From Setophaga petechia (Eukaryota; Chordata; Aves; Passeriformes; Parulidae), in contig JANCRA010000003.1 of the NCBI GenBank assembly GCA_024362935.1, forward strand, positions 36,641,291 to 36,705,290: a stretch of 64,000 nucleotides of DNA, written 5' to 3'. Every line of letters begins with the position of its first letter. The stretch's first letter is position 1. Positions 11,693-21,050 of this stretch are shown here, in pieces. The position numbers and the translations under genes were made by a program. The notes below the pieces were generated by a model. It was not told where the DNA came from. It saw nothing but the letters and a program-made list of their open reading frames with translations, and did no database searches.

Positions 11693-13611
11693 CGCTCCCC
11701 TTCCCCTCCCTCCTCCTCCTTCCTCCGGAACTCCATGAACTTCCGGCGCAGAGGACACTGCGGCATCCAATGGCCCATCTGGCCACAGAGATGACAGGGA
11801 TGCGTCGCAGTTGTCCTCCGGCCGGTCCCGGGTGTTGACGGGGCTGAGGCAGCGGCGGCTTCGACGTCGGGATACTCTTCGACTGGAGCTTCAGCGAAGA
11901 CCACGGATGCGCGTTTCAGGCGGGACCGCTGGTCTTGGAGGGGAACCTTCCTCGCACAAACCTCTATCATTTGCTCTACAGTCGGTCGTGGGCTCAGGGG
12001 GAGAGAGCGGATAGCTTCCCTACACGCCGCATTGGCGTTCAGGTATGCCATCTGCCGGAGGACTTCCTCCCTCTCCCTTTCTCCGGGAACCTGAGTACCC
12101 ACAAACCGATGGAGCCTTTCCACGAATGCGAGGTAAGGTTCCTGCGGTCCCTGCCTGACTTCTTCGACCTCTAGCTGGGATGTTGCTGCAGGCAGTTTGT
12201 AGAAAGCGCGCTCCGCAGCTCTGCAAGACTCCAGCAATTGTGAAGGGAACAGTACCCGCGCCTGAATGGCCCCGCCAGCCCAAGCACCAGTGCCTACTAG
12301 ATGGTCAGTTCCCAGCACCACGCCCTCTGCGTCATGAGATGTGGAGTTGTTCCCCCAAAGTATTTGGAGAACTTCCCCAATCTCCCTCCCCCACTCTGCC
12401 GCCCATACCCGAAACTCCATCGGGCTTAAAAGGCTGGAGAAGAGAGCCCGCAGGTCAGCTGGCACTAGATCTCCCGGTGCAAGGACTGAGCGGAGAAGCC
12501 CCCGGAAATATTCAGATTCCCGGGAGAACTCCCTCTGTGCCTTGCACAGTTCCTTGATCTGTGCCTGGGCGATTGGCACCCACTGAGCCTGGGAACTCCC
12601 CTCCCCAGTTAGACGGTACGTGACCGGGGCAGCTTCCAATAAAGGCGCTTGCCCCGGCTTCCGGTCATCTACCTCCCCCCCCCCAGAACACATAGCGTGG
12701 GAACCGGAAGAAGGAGCGTGGGAACCGGAAATGAGGGAGGTTGAGGCGGAGCTTGGTAGCTGAGAGGGGCACTGGGCTGGGCGTGGAGTTTTGTCTTGCT
12801 CTGCCCCCAAGGTGGAGTCAAGGGGCGGAGCGGAGTAAGGAGGAGGAATTTGGGAAGGACAAACAAGGGGAGTTTCTGTGGGCGGGGATGTGGGAGGAAC
12901 AAAGGGAGGAGCCGAAGGCAGAGACGAAAAAAGGAAGGGGTTGGATTTAGGGAGAAAAGGGTTGTGGGAAAGAGAATGGGTTTTGGCGGGAAAGACTGCA
13001 TGGTCCCCACCATTTCGGGCTCCATGGGAGCCATCTTGGGTTTCTTCCACAAATTTGACAACTTTCGGGGTACGAACTGGGGACTTAGAGGGCAGGACAG
13101 AGGGGTGAGGGGAAGGGCTCCGAAGAGACTGGCCAGGACTCTTCGAAGGGGGGGGCCGAACCGGTCGAGGGGGAGCAGGGGCAAGCTGTACCCCCTGCTT
13201 CCTGTTGGCCTTATGAATCCCCCTCAAGGGCTCAGGCCGAAGGGAAGAGGGTGAGGTATGAGGGGTAGGAACACGGCAGCTGGGAAGCGAACCGGGGGAC
13301 AAACTCGAACAAGAGGGACCTTTCTTCAATTTCTCTAGCGGACGGAGTGTGGTCAGCACTCTGCTCGCCCAATAAGCCACGACAGATAATTTTGTTTCCC
13401 CAGAATTCACCTCTTTATCTAATTTGGCCTCAACGGCTGCCCAAAATCGTGGCTCCTTTGCAAGTTCTGGGGAGACTTCGGGAAACTGAGAAAATATCCA
13501 CTTAACTAGTAACTTTAATTCTTTCTTGGGAGCGGGAAAACTCCCCCCAAGTAGCAAACCTTTAATAACATAATAAACTCCTTTTTGGTTTTTACTAAGG
13601 CCAGCACCCAT
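11683..13611 (-). CDS. gag: Gag polyprotein
   Basis: This 642-residue structural precursor assembles virus cores. The start ATG at 13611 has a good Kozak context (GCC before, G after) and is followed by an MGAGLS myristoylation signal. Residues 1-95 resemble a betaretroviral matrix. Residues about 100-325 are very rich in proline and serine and include a PPPY late-domain motif at 256-259. The capsid follows from about 325, with the major homology region QGx2Ex7R at 487-499. A single CCHC zinc knuckle is at C606, C609, H614 and C619. I see only one knuckle, where many retroviruses have two. The frame ends at a TAG at 11683 directly after the slippery site, so most ribosomes stop here and a minority enter pol. 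No break is visible. Confidence 0.95.
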   Translation of the reverse strand: MGAGLSKNQKGVYYVIKGLLLGGSFPAPKKELKLLVKWIFSQFPEVSPELAKEPRFWAAVEAKLDKEVNSGETKLSVVAYWASRVLTTLRPLEKLKKGPSCSSLSPGSLPSCRVPTPHTSPSSLRPEPLRGIHKANRKQGVQLAPAPPRPVRPPPSKSPGQSLRSPSPHPSVLPSKSPVRTPKVVKFVEETQDGSHGARNGGDHAVFPAKTHSLSHNPFLPKSNPFLFSSLPSAPPFVPPTSPPTETPLVCPSQIPPPYSAPPLDSTLGAEQDKTPRPAQCPSQLPSSASTSLISGSHAPSSGSHAMCSGGGEVDDRKPGQAPLLEAAPVTYRLTGEGSSQAQWVPIAQAQIKELCKAQREFSRESEYFRGLLRSVLAPGDLVPADLRALFSSLLSPMEFRVWAAEWGREIGEVLQILWGNNSTSHDAEGVVLGTDHLVGTGAWAGGAIQARVLFPSQLLESCRAAERAFYKLPAATSQLEVEEVRQGPQEPYLAFVERLHRFVGTQVPGEREREEVLRQMAYLNANAACREAIRSLPLSPRPTVEQMIEVCARKVPLQDQRSRLKRASVVFAEAPVEEYPDVEAAAASAPSTPGTGRRTTATHPCHLCGQMGHWMPQCPLRRKFMEFRRKEEEGGEGERKN

Positions 13612-14183
13612 GGCTCACTTTTAGAAGGGAAAAGAAAAAAAAACCACTTCGAAAAGAGTAAGAACCAAGATGTTACAGACCCACCCGGGGGAAAACGTTA
13701 ACTAAAACACTGGGGTGCTAACCTCCAGCCCCTGCTCCTCCCGCTGTCCCCAAGTCTGGGGTTTCACCGAGGGGAAAGAAAGGATGTTGGGTGGTGTGAT
13801 CTGGCCCCAGGTCTGGGGACACAGACCACACGGGAAAGGAAAATAACAAACAGAGGGGTGGGACCGCTCCCGAAGGATTAGGGAAACTGCCCTAAGGGAA
13901 AAGGGTAGGGAGCAGGTCCCCAGCGCAGGGCATGTGCTCCTAGGGAGGGTTTAAAAGGCAGGGGGGAAACCCCAAGTCTGGGGCTTACCAGATCCGGAGG
14001 CGGCACAAAAGAAACCTCCTGGGTGGGCGGTCCTCGTCCCTGAAGCCCTCCCCGGGTGCAGGGAGTTGCGGCTTCAGATCCCCAGGGAGCGCTGCCCTTA
14101 AAACAGGGCCTGCTGCGACCTGGAGTAGTTCGGCGTCCAGAGGATTTGTAAATCCAAAACGTAAGGTCCGGCGGTCAGCCTTT
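13612..14183 (-). other. Untranslated leader of the provirus
   Basis: About 570 bases lie between the primer site and the gag start. It should hold the packaging signal and it contains the main splice donor. It is rich in runs of C and G, with several repeated CCCAAGTCTGGGG-like pieces on the plus strand. No conserved coding frame is seen. Confidence 0.8.
13984..13991 (-). promoter_or_regulatory. Major splice donor
   Basis: The sense strand reads CTG then GTAAGC, with the GT at 13988-13987, a strong 5' splice site in the leader before gag. Splicing from here to the acceptor at 7915 would give the env message, skipping gag and pol. Confidence 0.72.
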
Positions 14184-14201
14184 GCCCCACGTTGGGCGCC
14201 A
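14184..14201 (-). promoter_or_regulatory. Primer binding site, tRNA-Lys(1,2) type
   Basis: The sense strand reads TGGCGCCCAACGTGGGGC three bases after the end of the 5' LTR. This is the 18-base complement of tRNA-Lys1,2, the primer of Mason-Pfizer-type betaretroviruses. Alpharetroviruses use tRNA-Trp. The site therefore supports betaretroviral ancestry for the backbone. Confidence 0.93.
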
Positions 14202-14381
14202 AACTGCAGCGGTGTTCGGCCAAAAGGTCGAGCGTCCGGCTAGCTCTGAGTGGCCAACACTCTAGCTGCACGCTGTGGGTCCCCTTGGCGGCGGGAGGCC
14301 TCGGGCTGACCTCACCACGGACGGCTGGCACTGCGGTGCGGACGAGGAAGGAGCCAGGACACTCACTGGGGTGAAGGCAGG

Positions 14382-14387
14382 TTTATT
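14382..14387 (-). terminator. AATAAA signal in 5' LTR
   Basis: This is the identical copy of the polyadenylation signal in the 3' LTR. In the 5' copy, use must be suppressed for full-length RNA to be made. Confidence 0.6.
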
Positions 14388-14707
14388 GCTAAACCTCACA
14401 GGACTTCCAGGAAGCAAACTCAGGGAAGAAGAACAGGGAAAAAACCCCAGCAAGTGTCCCCCCCGAGGCGGGAGACACAAGATTATCTATGGGGGAGGTT
14501 ACATAGGGAGGAGTTGATAAGAAACCAATGGGGAATAGCCAGGGAGGGGACCGAACATAACTGACACAGTGTGGTAACAAATTGGAACATATTGAAGGAG
14601 GGGCCCCGGGGTCGCAGCCAATCTTAGCTCCCAAGACAGAGAACTTTCTGGAAACTAAGGCGGAGTAGGGAGTGATTGACTGGGCCTGGGGGAGGAGAAC
14701 AAGTATA

Positions 14708-14714
14708 CTTATAA
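14708..14714 (-). promoter_or_regulatory. Candidate TATA box of the proviral promoter
   Basis: TTATAAG on the sense strand sits about 195 bases into the 5' LTR. It would place the viral RNA start near 14680. The U3 would then be short and R long. The assignment rests on motif only. Confidence 0.5.
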
Positions 14715-14908
14715 GGGGAAAAGGGGAGGAGGAATCATACAACATATTTAACTGACAACAGGGGTGGCGGGAGTAACCAGGGAAACCAACTGACAGACAG
14801 GTCTGAGGCGGGAAAGGAGCATGGGGACAGAACCATTTTTTAAAACGTAGGGGGAAACAATATAAAATAGGGGAGCAATAAAACAAACTGAATTCACACA
14901 CTACAACA

Positions 14909-14914
14909 CCAGAG
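14909..14914. repeat. Target-site duplication CCAGAG, right copy
   Basis: This is a perfect copy of 5705-5710, directly outside the right LTR. Removing the provirus and one copy restores a continuous host sequence. Confidence 0.93.
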
Positions 14915-17701
14915 TAAGTGATTTCTTAACACTCTTTGCTTGCTTCTTTTCCATTCAGTTTGATGCTTTTTGATGCTGTGCTTCTTCATGAAGAAGTTCA
15001 CAATTTATCAGGCATTTCTGTATTAAAACTGTTCTGGTGTTGAGAATTTGTGTCTCACAGTGCCACAGTGGGAATGGCTAGAAAAAGAAATGAATCTTCC
15101 CAAAATGAGAATATGGTCTCATTGGCTAGCTTCACTAAACACCTTGCCTATGTGTATAGGAAATCCAAAATAGTTCAGCAGAATGTCTTTCTTGTCTGAT
15201 ACCTTTTGTTACCTTTCAGATTTTGCTACTTGCTTGTCTTATTCTATCTTATTTGTCTAACTCCATAATAAGCCTCTGTTTGCCCCTTTGCAATTAATTA
15301 TATTTATGTTTATCTTGGTTAGAAATGCTGGCTGCTGGTTATATAATTAATGGTGTAACGATGTCACACGATACTTATCAGTTCTTGCTGGTTATGCTAT
15401 TTTTGTTGCCTTATGCTTGTGCTCAAGGCATTTGAATATTAATTATGTCTTGCTGAGTTTGATTTTACTTAGAGTGCAACAAGTTTCTCTGCTTCAGAAT
15501 CACCAATGGTTCTCTGCTGGTGCTGGCAGAAAGAGTCTTTTGAAGTGTTTACATTTGTGACACAGATGTCAATGTTGCTTATTTATTCTTCTGTCTCACT
15601 TGGTGGTGTAAATAGATCAGAGTACTGTGGGATTCCTCATTTGAAATGTTGACTCTAACAGAAATAAGATGCCTTAATTAGGGAAATACTATTACCTTCC
15701 TAAGAAAAGCTTATCTAATGATTTTTAATGTATGATGACTTAGTCAATAACTCACATTACCATCCCTTCTCTCACCAGTAACCTCATATTAGGTTATCTA
15801 GGTGGTCACTGCTGCTGTCAAATGGGTAACTGACTTGTTACCATCCAAATGATGGGAAATAAAAACTATATCATTCTATAGTTTCTGGAATGCAGAATCC
15901 CCAACAGCAGTGCGAATGCAGAATGTCTGGGAAAAGCCTGACTTTGAACACTACAGGATTGCAATTTCTGGAAAGTTGCAGAAGAAGGGAACAGCTGGTC
16001 CCTTCTTGAAATATCCTCACTACTGGTAATACTGTATCTATAATAAATTTAGAAGAATTGCTTCAGCCTTACCTTGTCAGCTATTTTGTTTGCTTGGTTA
16101 ATAAACTTTATTATACTGGACTAAAGACTAAAACTGGGTGCCAGTTTTTTCTGACAATAACAGTTGCATAATGAGGTAGTTAAGAATCTGCCCTCGTCCA
16201 GCAGTCTGCACGACTGTGCTTTTGATGGACCATATTCTGGCAGTGTCTTGAGCAATGCTTCCTCCTTCTCAGCTTACAGGTCTCTTGAAACATACACACC
16301 AGAGCTTTGTGGGTTCTGCTGGTGATAATGCCCAGATCCCTTCCCAAATACAGAATCCTCTGTACTTGTAGCTTCTTGTCTAGCTAAGCCAAATTCCCAA
16401 GTTGCAGCTGTTGGCATCGTCATCCCCTCGGTTCCTGGATGCTTAGAAAGAGCCCATGCATCTCCCCCAGCAGCCTGGGCTCAACACAGCCCTCTCCTGA
16501 GAGCCCTGTGTATTGTGAGTATTTCTGGATTATTCTTGGTATCAGTGATTCTATCTTTAAAGCAATTTCTCAAAGTTCAAACTGTGTCAGTTCATGGCTA
16601 AATTATCTTCAAAGCAGCTCTGCCATCAAATACAGATCTTTGTAGTCCCTATCTCTGGTTAGATCATCTTTCCTTTCTGTAGCTAATCTATTTCTAACAT
16701 TTCCCAGTATATGTATTTATCACCCTCATACCTGTACTGTGGTATGCTTTCTGATTTTTGCTGTCATAGTATATGCTTTAAGACAAGGTTTGCTCAACAT
16801 TGCATTTAAAAAAAAAGGTAAGCTGCTAACAGCACTAATAGTTTAAATATACTTTAAAAATCAGTATTTTCCTGATGTCCTACATTGTAGAGAAGGAAGA
16901 CTCTGCAATAAAAGAGAATAACCATGAAACAAAAAGGAGAGACTTGTTCAGAGACATGAGAGAAGCAAGGTAAATTGGCACTCGTACAAACAGCTCGGTT
17001 GCAATTGTAAGAACATTTTTTGTGCCTCTGGATATTTCTTATCACTAAACCATAAGATGTAGCTGCTTTTTTTAAGTACTAAAGTGGGTACTTGGTCTAA
17101 TTAGTCTGCATCAAGCAGTAGGAATTTATGAAGACCAAAGAGGGACATGTTACCTTCAGAGGAAATTTTGTGTAATGGCGATAATAATATTATTTAAAAT
17201 AAAAATACATTAAAGACAGGTGTACTTCATATTCTGAATTCAGTTCATACTTCTTGCATGAAGACATATCATACCAAACTTATCCAAAGCTTATCAAAAA
17301 TTATTAATACATTTGGATAGAGTGTTTTCATTTGTTAGTTATAGGATACAGCTTTTATGTTAAACTTCTTCATATCTTAGCAAGAGTCTGTGTTACTTGG
17401 AACTGACTGTGAAAAGGTGATAAAGAATGTGTGACTATATTGGCTGGTCTTTTGGCTCAAGTCAGATATGTGTGTTGTCATTAATCTGTGATTAATTAGT
17501 AGATGACTTTAATGTCTATGTATAGCCCGGGATATAAAAGGATTATGCTGATAAAATGTAAAGTATATGGTTTTGAGATTAAGTCCTCTTATTGCCACAA
17601 ATAATATTTGATCTTCAGCTAATACTTTGGAAGGAATTAAAAAATAATAATAAAGAAATCTATCTTTTATCAAAATTCCTTCCAATATCTAGAGTGGTTG
17701 G

Positions 17702-17755
17702 TTTTTTTTTTTTTTTGGTGGGTTTTGTTTTGTTTTGATTTTTTTTTTTTTTTTT
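17702..17755. repeat. T-rich low-complexity tract
   Basis: Two runs of about 15 and 17 T are separated by a TG-rich spacer containing TTTTG steps. It could be an old retroposon tail on the minus strand or simple slippage. No flanking element is recognised. Confidence 0.8.
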
Positions 17756-19957
17756 AATTTTGCACATAGTTAGGAAGGGATGGTAAAATAACCTAGCAAG
17801 ATGTTTCAGGAGGAATCTGGAGCTCTGGGTCTCCGAAGTTCTTTGTCTATTAATTTATCTTTGTAACAGTTGCGCTTTAGTGTAGGCACTTAAATTTTGA
17901 GGAGGATGAAATGAAAAGAAGGGAAATATTTGTGAAAAACTTCATCAGCAAGGGCCTTGGAAGGATCAAAATGTGGCAGTTTCTCTTAGTATTTTTTTGA
18001 AAAATGTCAAAATTGATTAAACAAAAACTTTGATAGTTGAGCTAGTTAATGATCTTGTGGACAAAAGACTACAGAACAGGCTTTAGGTTCAAGCCATGGT
18101 GAACTTGTTTTTCCGGATTTTATTTTATATTTTTCTTCTTCTCTCATTTTTTCTCTTTTTTTATCTTCCTTAACTGATAATTCTAGGAACTTGAGAACTC
18201 TGCAGTTTTCCATCATTTAATTTTCCCAGTGCAATATTGAAAATGGCAGCACATCAGAAACCATGGATAACTTGATAACATTTATTTTAAAATGAGATCA
18301 CATTGTCTTTTCACCATTCCTTATCAGCTGCCTCTTTTCTTTGAGATATCAGAACTAATTTATTTTTACAGAAAATTGTGTACATTTAGCTATCAATTAT
18401 TTTTCTCTCTCCTGGCTAAGAAATTCAGAAATGTGAATTAAAATGTCGTAAGTGTTGTATTATTGCGATTATCACTCACTTATTTGAGGAAAAAAGGGGC
18501 TTTTTTCATTAGGGATGTATTAGTTTACTTGTGATCACAAATGTATGACAAAAGTTTCCAGTCAGAATTTAAAACTGATTTTCCAGTACCGACTAAAGAA
18601 ATATAAGTGAAAGTTGATTTTTACAGATTATAGTACAAATATATATAATTTTTTATCTTTTTATTTCTGTTGAATTGAGAACTAGACCTTTTCACAGTAT
18701 TTCAGAAAATCAATGCACCTTTACCTCTTTCATTAATGGTTTCCATTAACTCTTCAATTATCAGAATAACAGCAGGTGAGTATATAAAGCAATTTTTGTG
18801 GTGCAAAAATAAGTATCTGGGAAAGAGCTACACAGAGCTATATAATTATTAAAGAGGAACTCAGATCGCAGAATCATTGTGTTGAATGACCTAGTATTGC
18901 ATATTTTGCTTTGAAAAGTGGCAGTAAAAGTAGGTATTTTTGTTTATCACACATACACATGACATTTTTTTTTTGCAAGTTAATGACCCTCTGTCTCCAG
19001 CAAGGTTATAACCACTGGAGGACTTTGATTCTATAAATGAAACTTAATTAGATATGAAGCTGCATGAGTCAGAACAGAGTCCAGCTGGCTCACTTGACTA
19101 TAGAACTAACAGCAATGAAACCAATATGAGCTTTTGTCAACAAATTCATTAGTGGAGACTGTGCTGGCTAAGAACAACAATTTTTAATAGTTTTTTTGGT
19201 TTTATATTAAAACATTCTCTTGGACTTTGAATGAACATGAAGAATGGTTCATAATGCTTGATACAGTGCTGTTTAAAGCATGTTATGAACCTTAATGAGT
19301 TGCTCACTCGCTTCTCATCACATCACTTCTGTTTCTCCAGTGAGGACAGAAAAATGCTCATTTTCCTAATATCTATGCTTTGCATAAATAGCACAGGACA
19401 AAATGTAACTATTGACATTGCTTCCTGTTCATCACTTGAGTGTCTTTGCTCAATTATCCCAGCAGCTGGATGAATAGGATTCAAGGTCTGGTTTCCCTAT
19501 TTTGCATTAAGCATAAAGAAGATAACAAATGCAAGTTTGATTAGAAGGATGACTCCTGCATATGGCAGTCAAAACAGGAAAGGACTTGGATATTTACTCT
19601 TCTTTATGTTTAGACCAGCCTCTAAAGGTAGATGTTGGTATTTTAGCCCCACTTCATACTACACAGTCATTAATTTTACTGAGTGTTCAATTATATCAGA
19701 TTTTTTTTCTTTTCTATCTTGTTTCCCTTTTTAGTGTTTTTTTTCCCCTTTTGCCAGCCTACTTGGGAGGTTATTTACTGTGTAATTCTAGAGGAAGTAG
19801 TGTTAAATAATAGAAATAGATAATTTTAAATCTCTTACTTTTTTTTTCTTTCTTCAAGATGGTTAATGCAAAGTAGAAATCTATTACTGTGTTGGTATCT
19901 ACTAGAGATTTTAAAAGGAATCAATGACATGAGTGTTTAAGAGAGGGGAGCAAGAGA

Positions 19958-19982
19958 CTTCCCTGAGAAAGTCTCAGGGAAG
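19958..19982. other. Perfect 10-bp hairpin
   Basis: CTTCCCTGAG and its exact reverse complement CTCAGGGAAG are separated by five bases. The stem is too short for a typical microRNA precursor. No function is inferred. Confidence 0.5.
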
Positions 19983-20739
19983 CTGAGACTTTGGGGAAGC
20001 TTTGCAGAATGGATTTCTTCTGCATTATTAGTGGTATGGGCAACAATGGTGAGGAAAAAAAAATCAATAATTCAAAGGAAGGCAGAAGACCTCCAGTCCA
20101 GAAATAAAATCATCTGCCATGACGAAAAATAGAGCATGTTCCTGGTTCCTGCAATGTCAAATTTGCTGTATATTTATCATCTTCTTTGCTCTTTCTACAA
20201 ATCAGTGAGAAGTCTGCTTGCTTGTGGTGGTGGTACCAAGAGCAATGTACTAACTGTGTTTTAATTCTATAGGCTGTTATTATAGCCATCCTTCCTTCCC
20301 TCATTTTCATTGGGAAAATGGGGGAATAATTTGTGGATGTGGGGAGGGGAAATGCTATGCATCACTTTCCATCTGGATTCATACAGACACTTTCTTGCAA
20401 CTGCTATTAAGAATGGAGTGCAGATAACAAAGCAGGTATATGCTGCATTTTGTATTTAAAATATTTGTATACTAGAGGTGAGATAGGCAGAACTTGCTGG
20501 GCCTACTGTTAGGGAGTACCAAGAATAAGGATAGTGGATGTATGCAAGAAAATTTACATGGACAAACTTGATGCTGGAGGACTATACTCTGGCAATAAAA
20601 TGACAAGTCTAGCCAAGGCTGCAATATCAGATTGTGCTTTTTGGATATACTAAAAGAACTGTGAAGAGTTTAAGGTTATATTCTTTGGTCTTTGCCTTTA
20701 TTATGGTCCATTCTCATCTGAACCTGTGGAGGGATAGAA

Positions 20740-21050
20740 TGTAAGAAAATAGTGCAGAAGGCAGTCTCACACCTGAGGAGCTGCAGCTGTACCAATCACC
20801 AAAGATTAGGAACAGGCCTGCTCTTAATAGGCCACAGCTGTGTCCAATAAGAAGATGAGAGCTACAAAAGAGTGGGTTAGCTGGGTGAGGAGAGATATGG
20901 AGTTTGTTGGTTTTGCTGTGAAGAGAGAGGGAGTTTGCTTGCTGTACTGTGAAGAAGTCAGTGCTGTGAGGAGTAGCCCATGAGAAATCACCGAGAAGGT
21001 ATGGGAGCCTTTGCAATATGATAAAAGCATGAACATATGTTTCTATCACC
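20740..21050 (+). repeat. Possible interspersed LTR-like repeat
   Basis: The segment is more GC-rich than its surroundings. It has two CCAAT boxes near 20792 and 20843, a CTACAAAAG promoter-like element about 30 bases after the second, and a GATAAAAGC near 21019. This order resembles an LTR promoter. The text looks like a dispersed bird repeat to me, but I cannot name the family and I did not find duplicated flanks. Ends are approximate. Confidence 0.38.

Larger units (their letters stand above)
5711..14908 (-). mobile_element. Complete endogenous retrovirus (betaretrovirus-like with alpha-type Env)
   Basis: This 9,198-bp provirus lies on the minus strand with both LTRs, a tRNA-Lys primer site, a leader with a splice donor, gag, frameshifted pro-pol, spliced env and a polypurine tract. 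A 6-bp duplication flanks it. The LTRs are each 704 bp and read as identical. All three coding frames are open, and the protease, reverse transcriptase, RNase H and integrase catalytic residues are present. Gag, primer type and the dUTPase-like segment suggest a betaretrovirus-related backbone. The transmembrane subunit of Env is of the alpha/gamma type with a CX6CC motif. The insertion is probably recent. Whether it is fixed, polymorphic or expressed cannot be told from sequence. Confidence 0.96.
14205..14908 (-). repeat. 5' LTR of the provirus
   Basis: This is the second 704-bp LTR with TG...CA ends. In this position it acts as the promoter. Its candidate TATA box is at 14708-14714 and its AATAAA at 14382-14387. 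I see no base different from the 3' LTR, which indicates recent insertion or, less likely, gene conversion. It also carries the same fortuitous sense-strand open frame at 14389-14901. Confidence 0.96.

Noticed and set aside
12669..13184. 171-codon minus-strand frame overlapping gag
   Set aside because: It is an alternative frame of the proline/serine-rich Gag segment with repetitive leucine/proline content and no domain.
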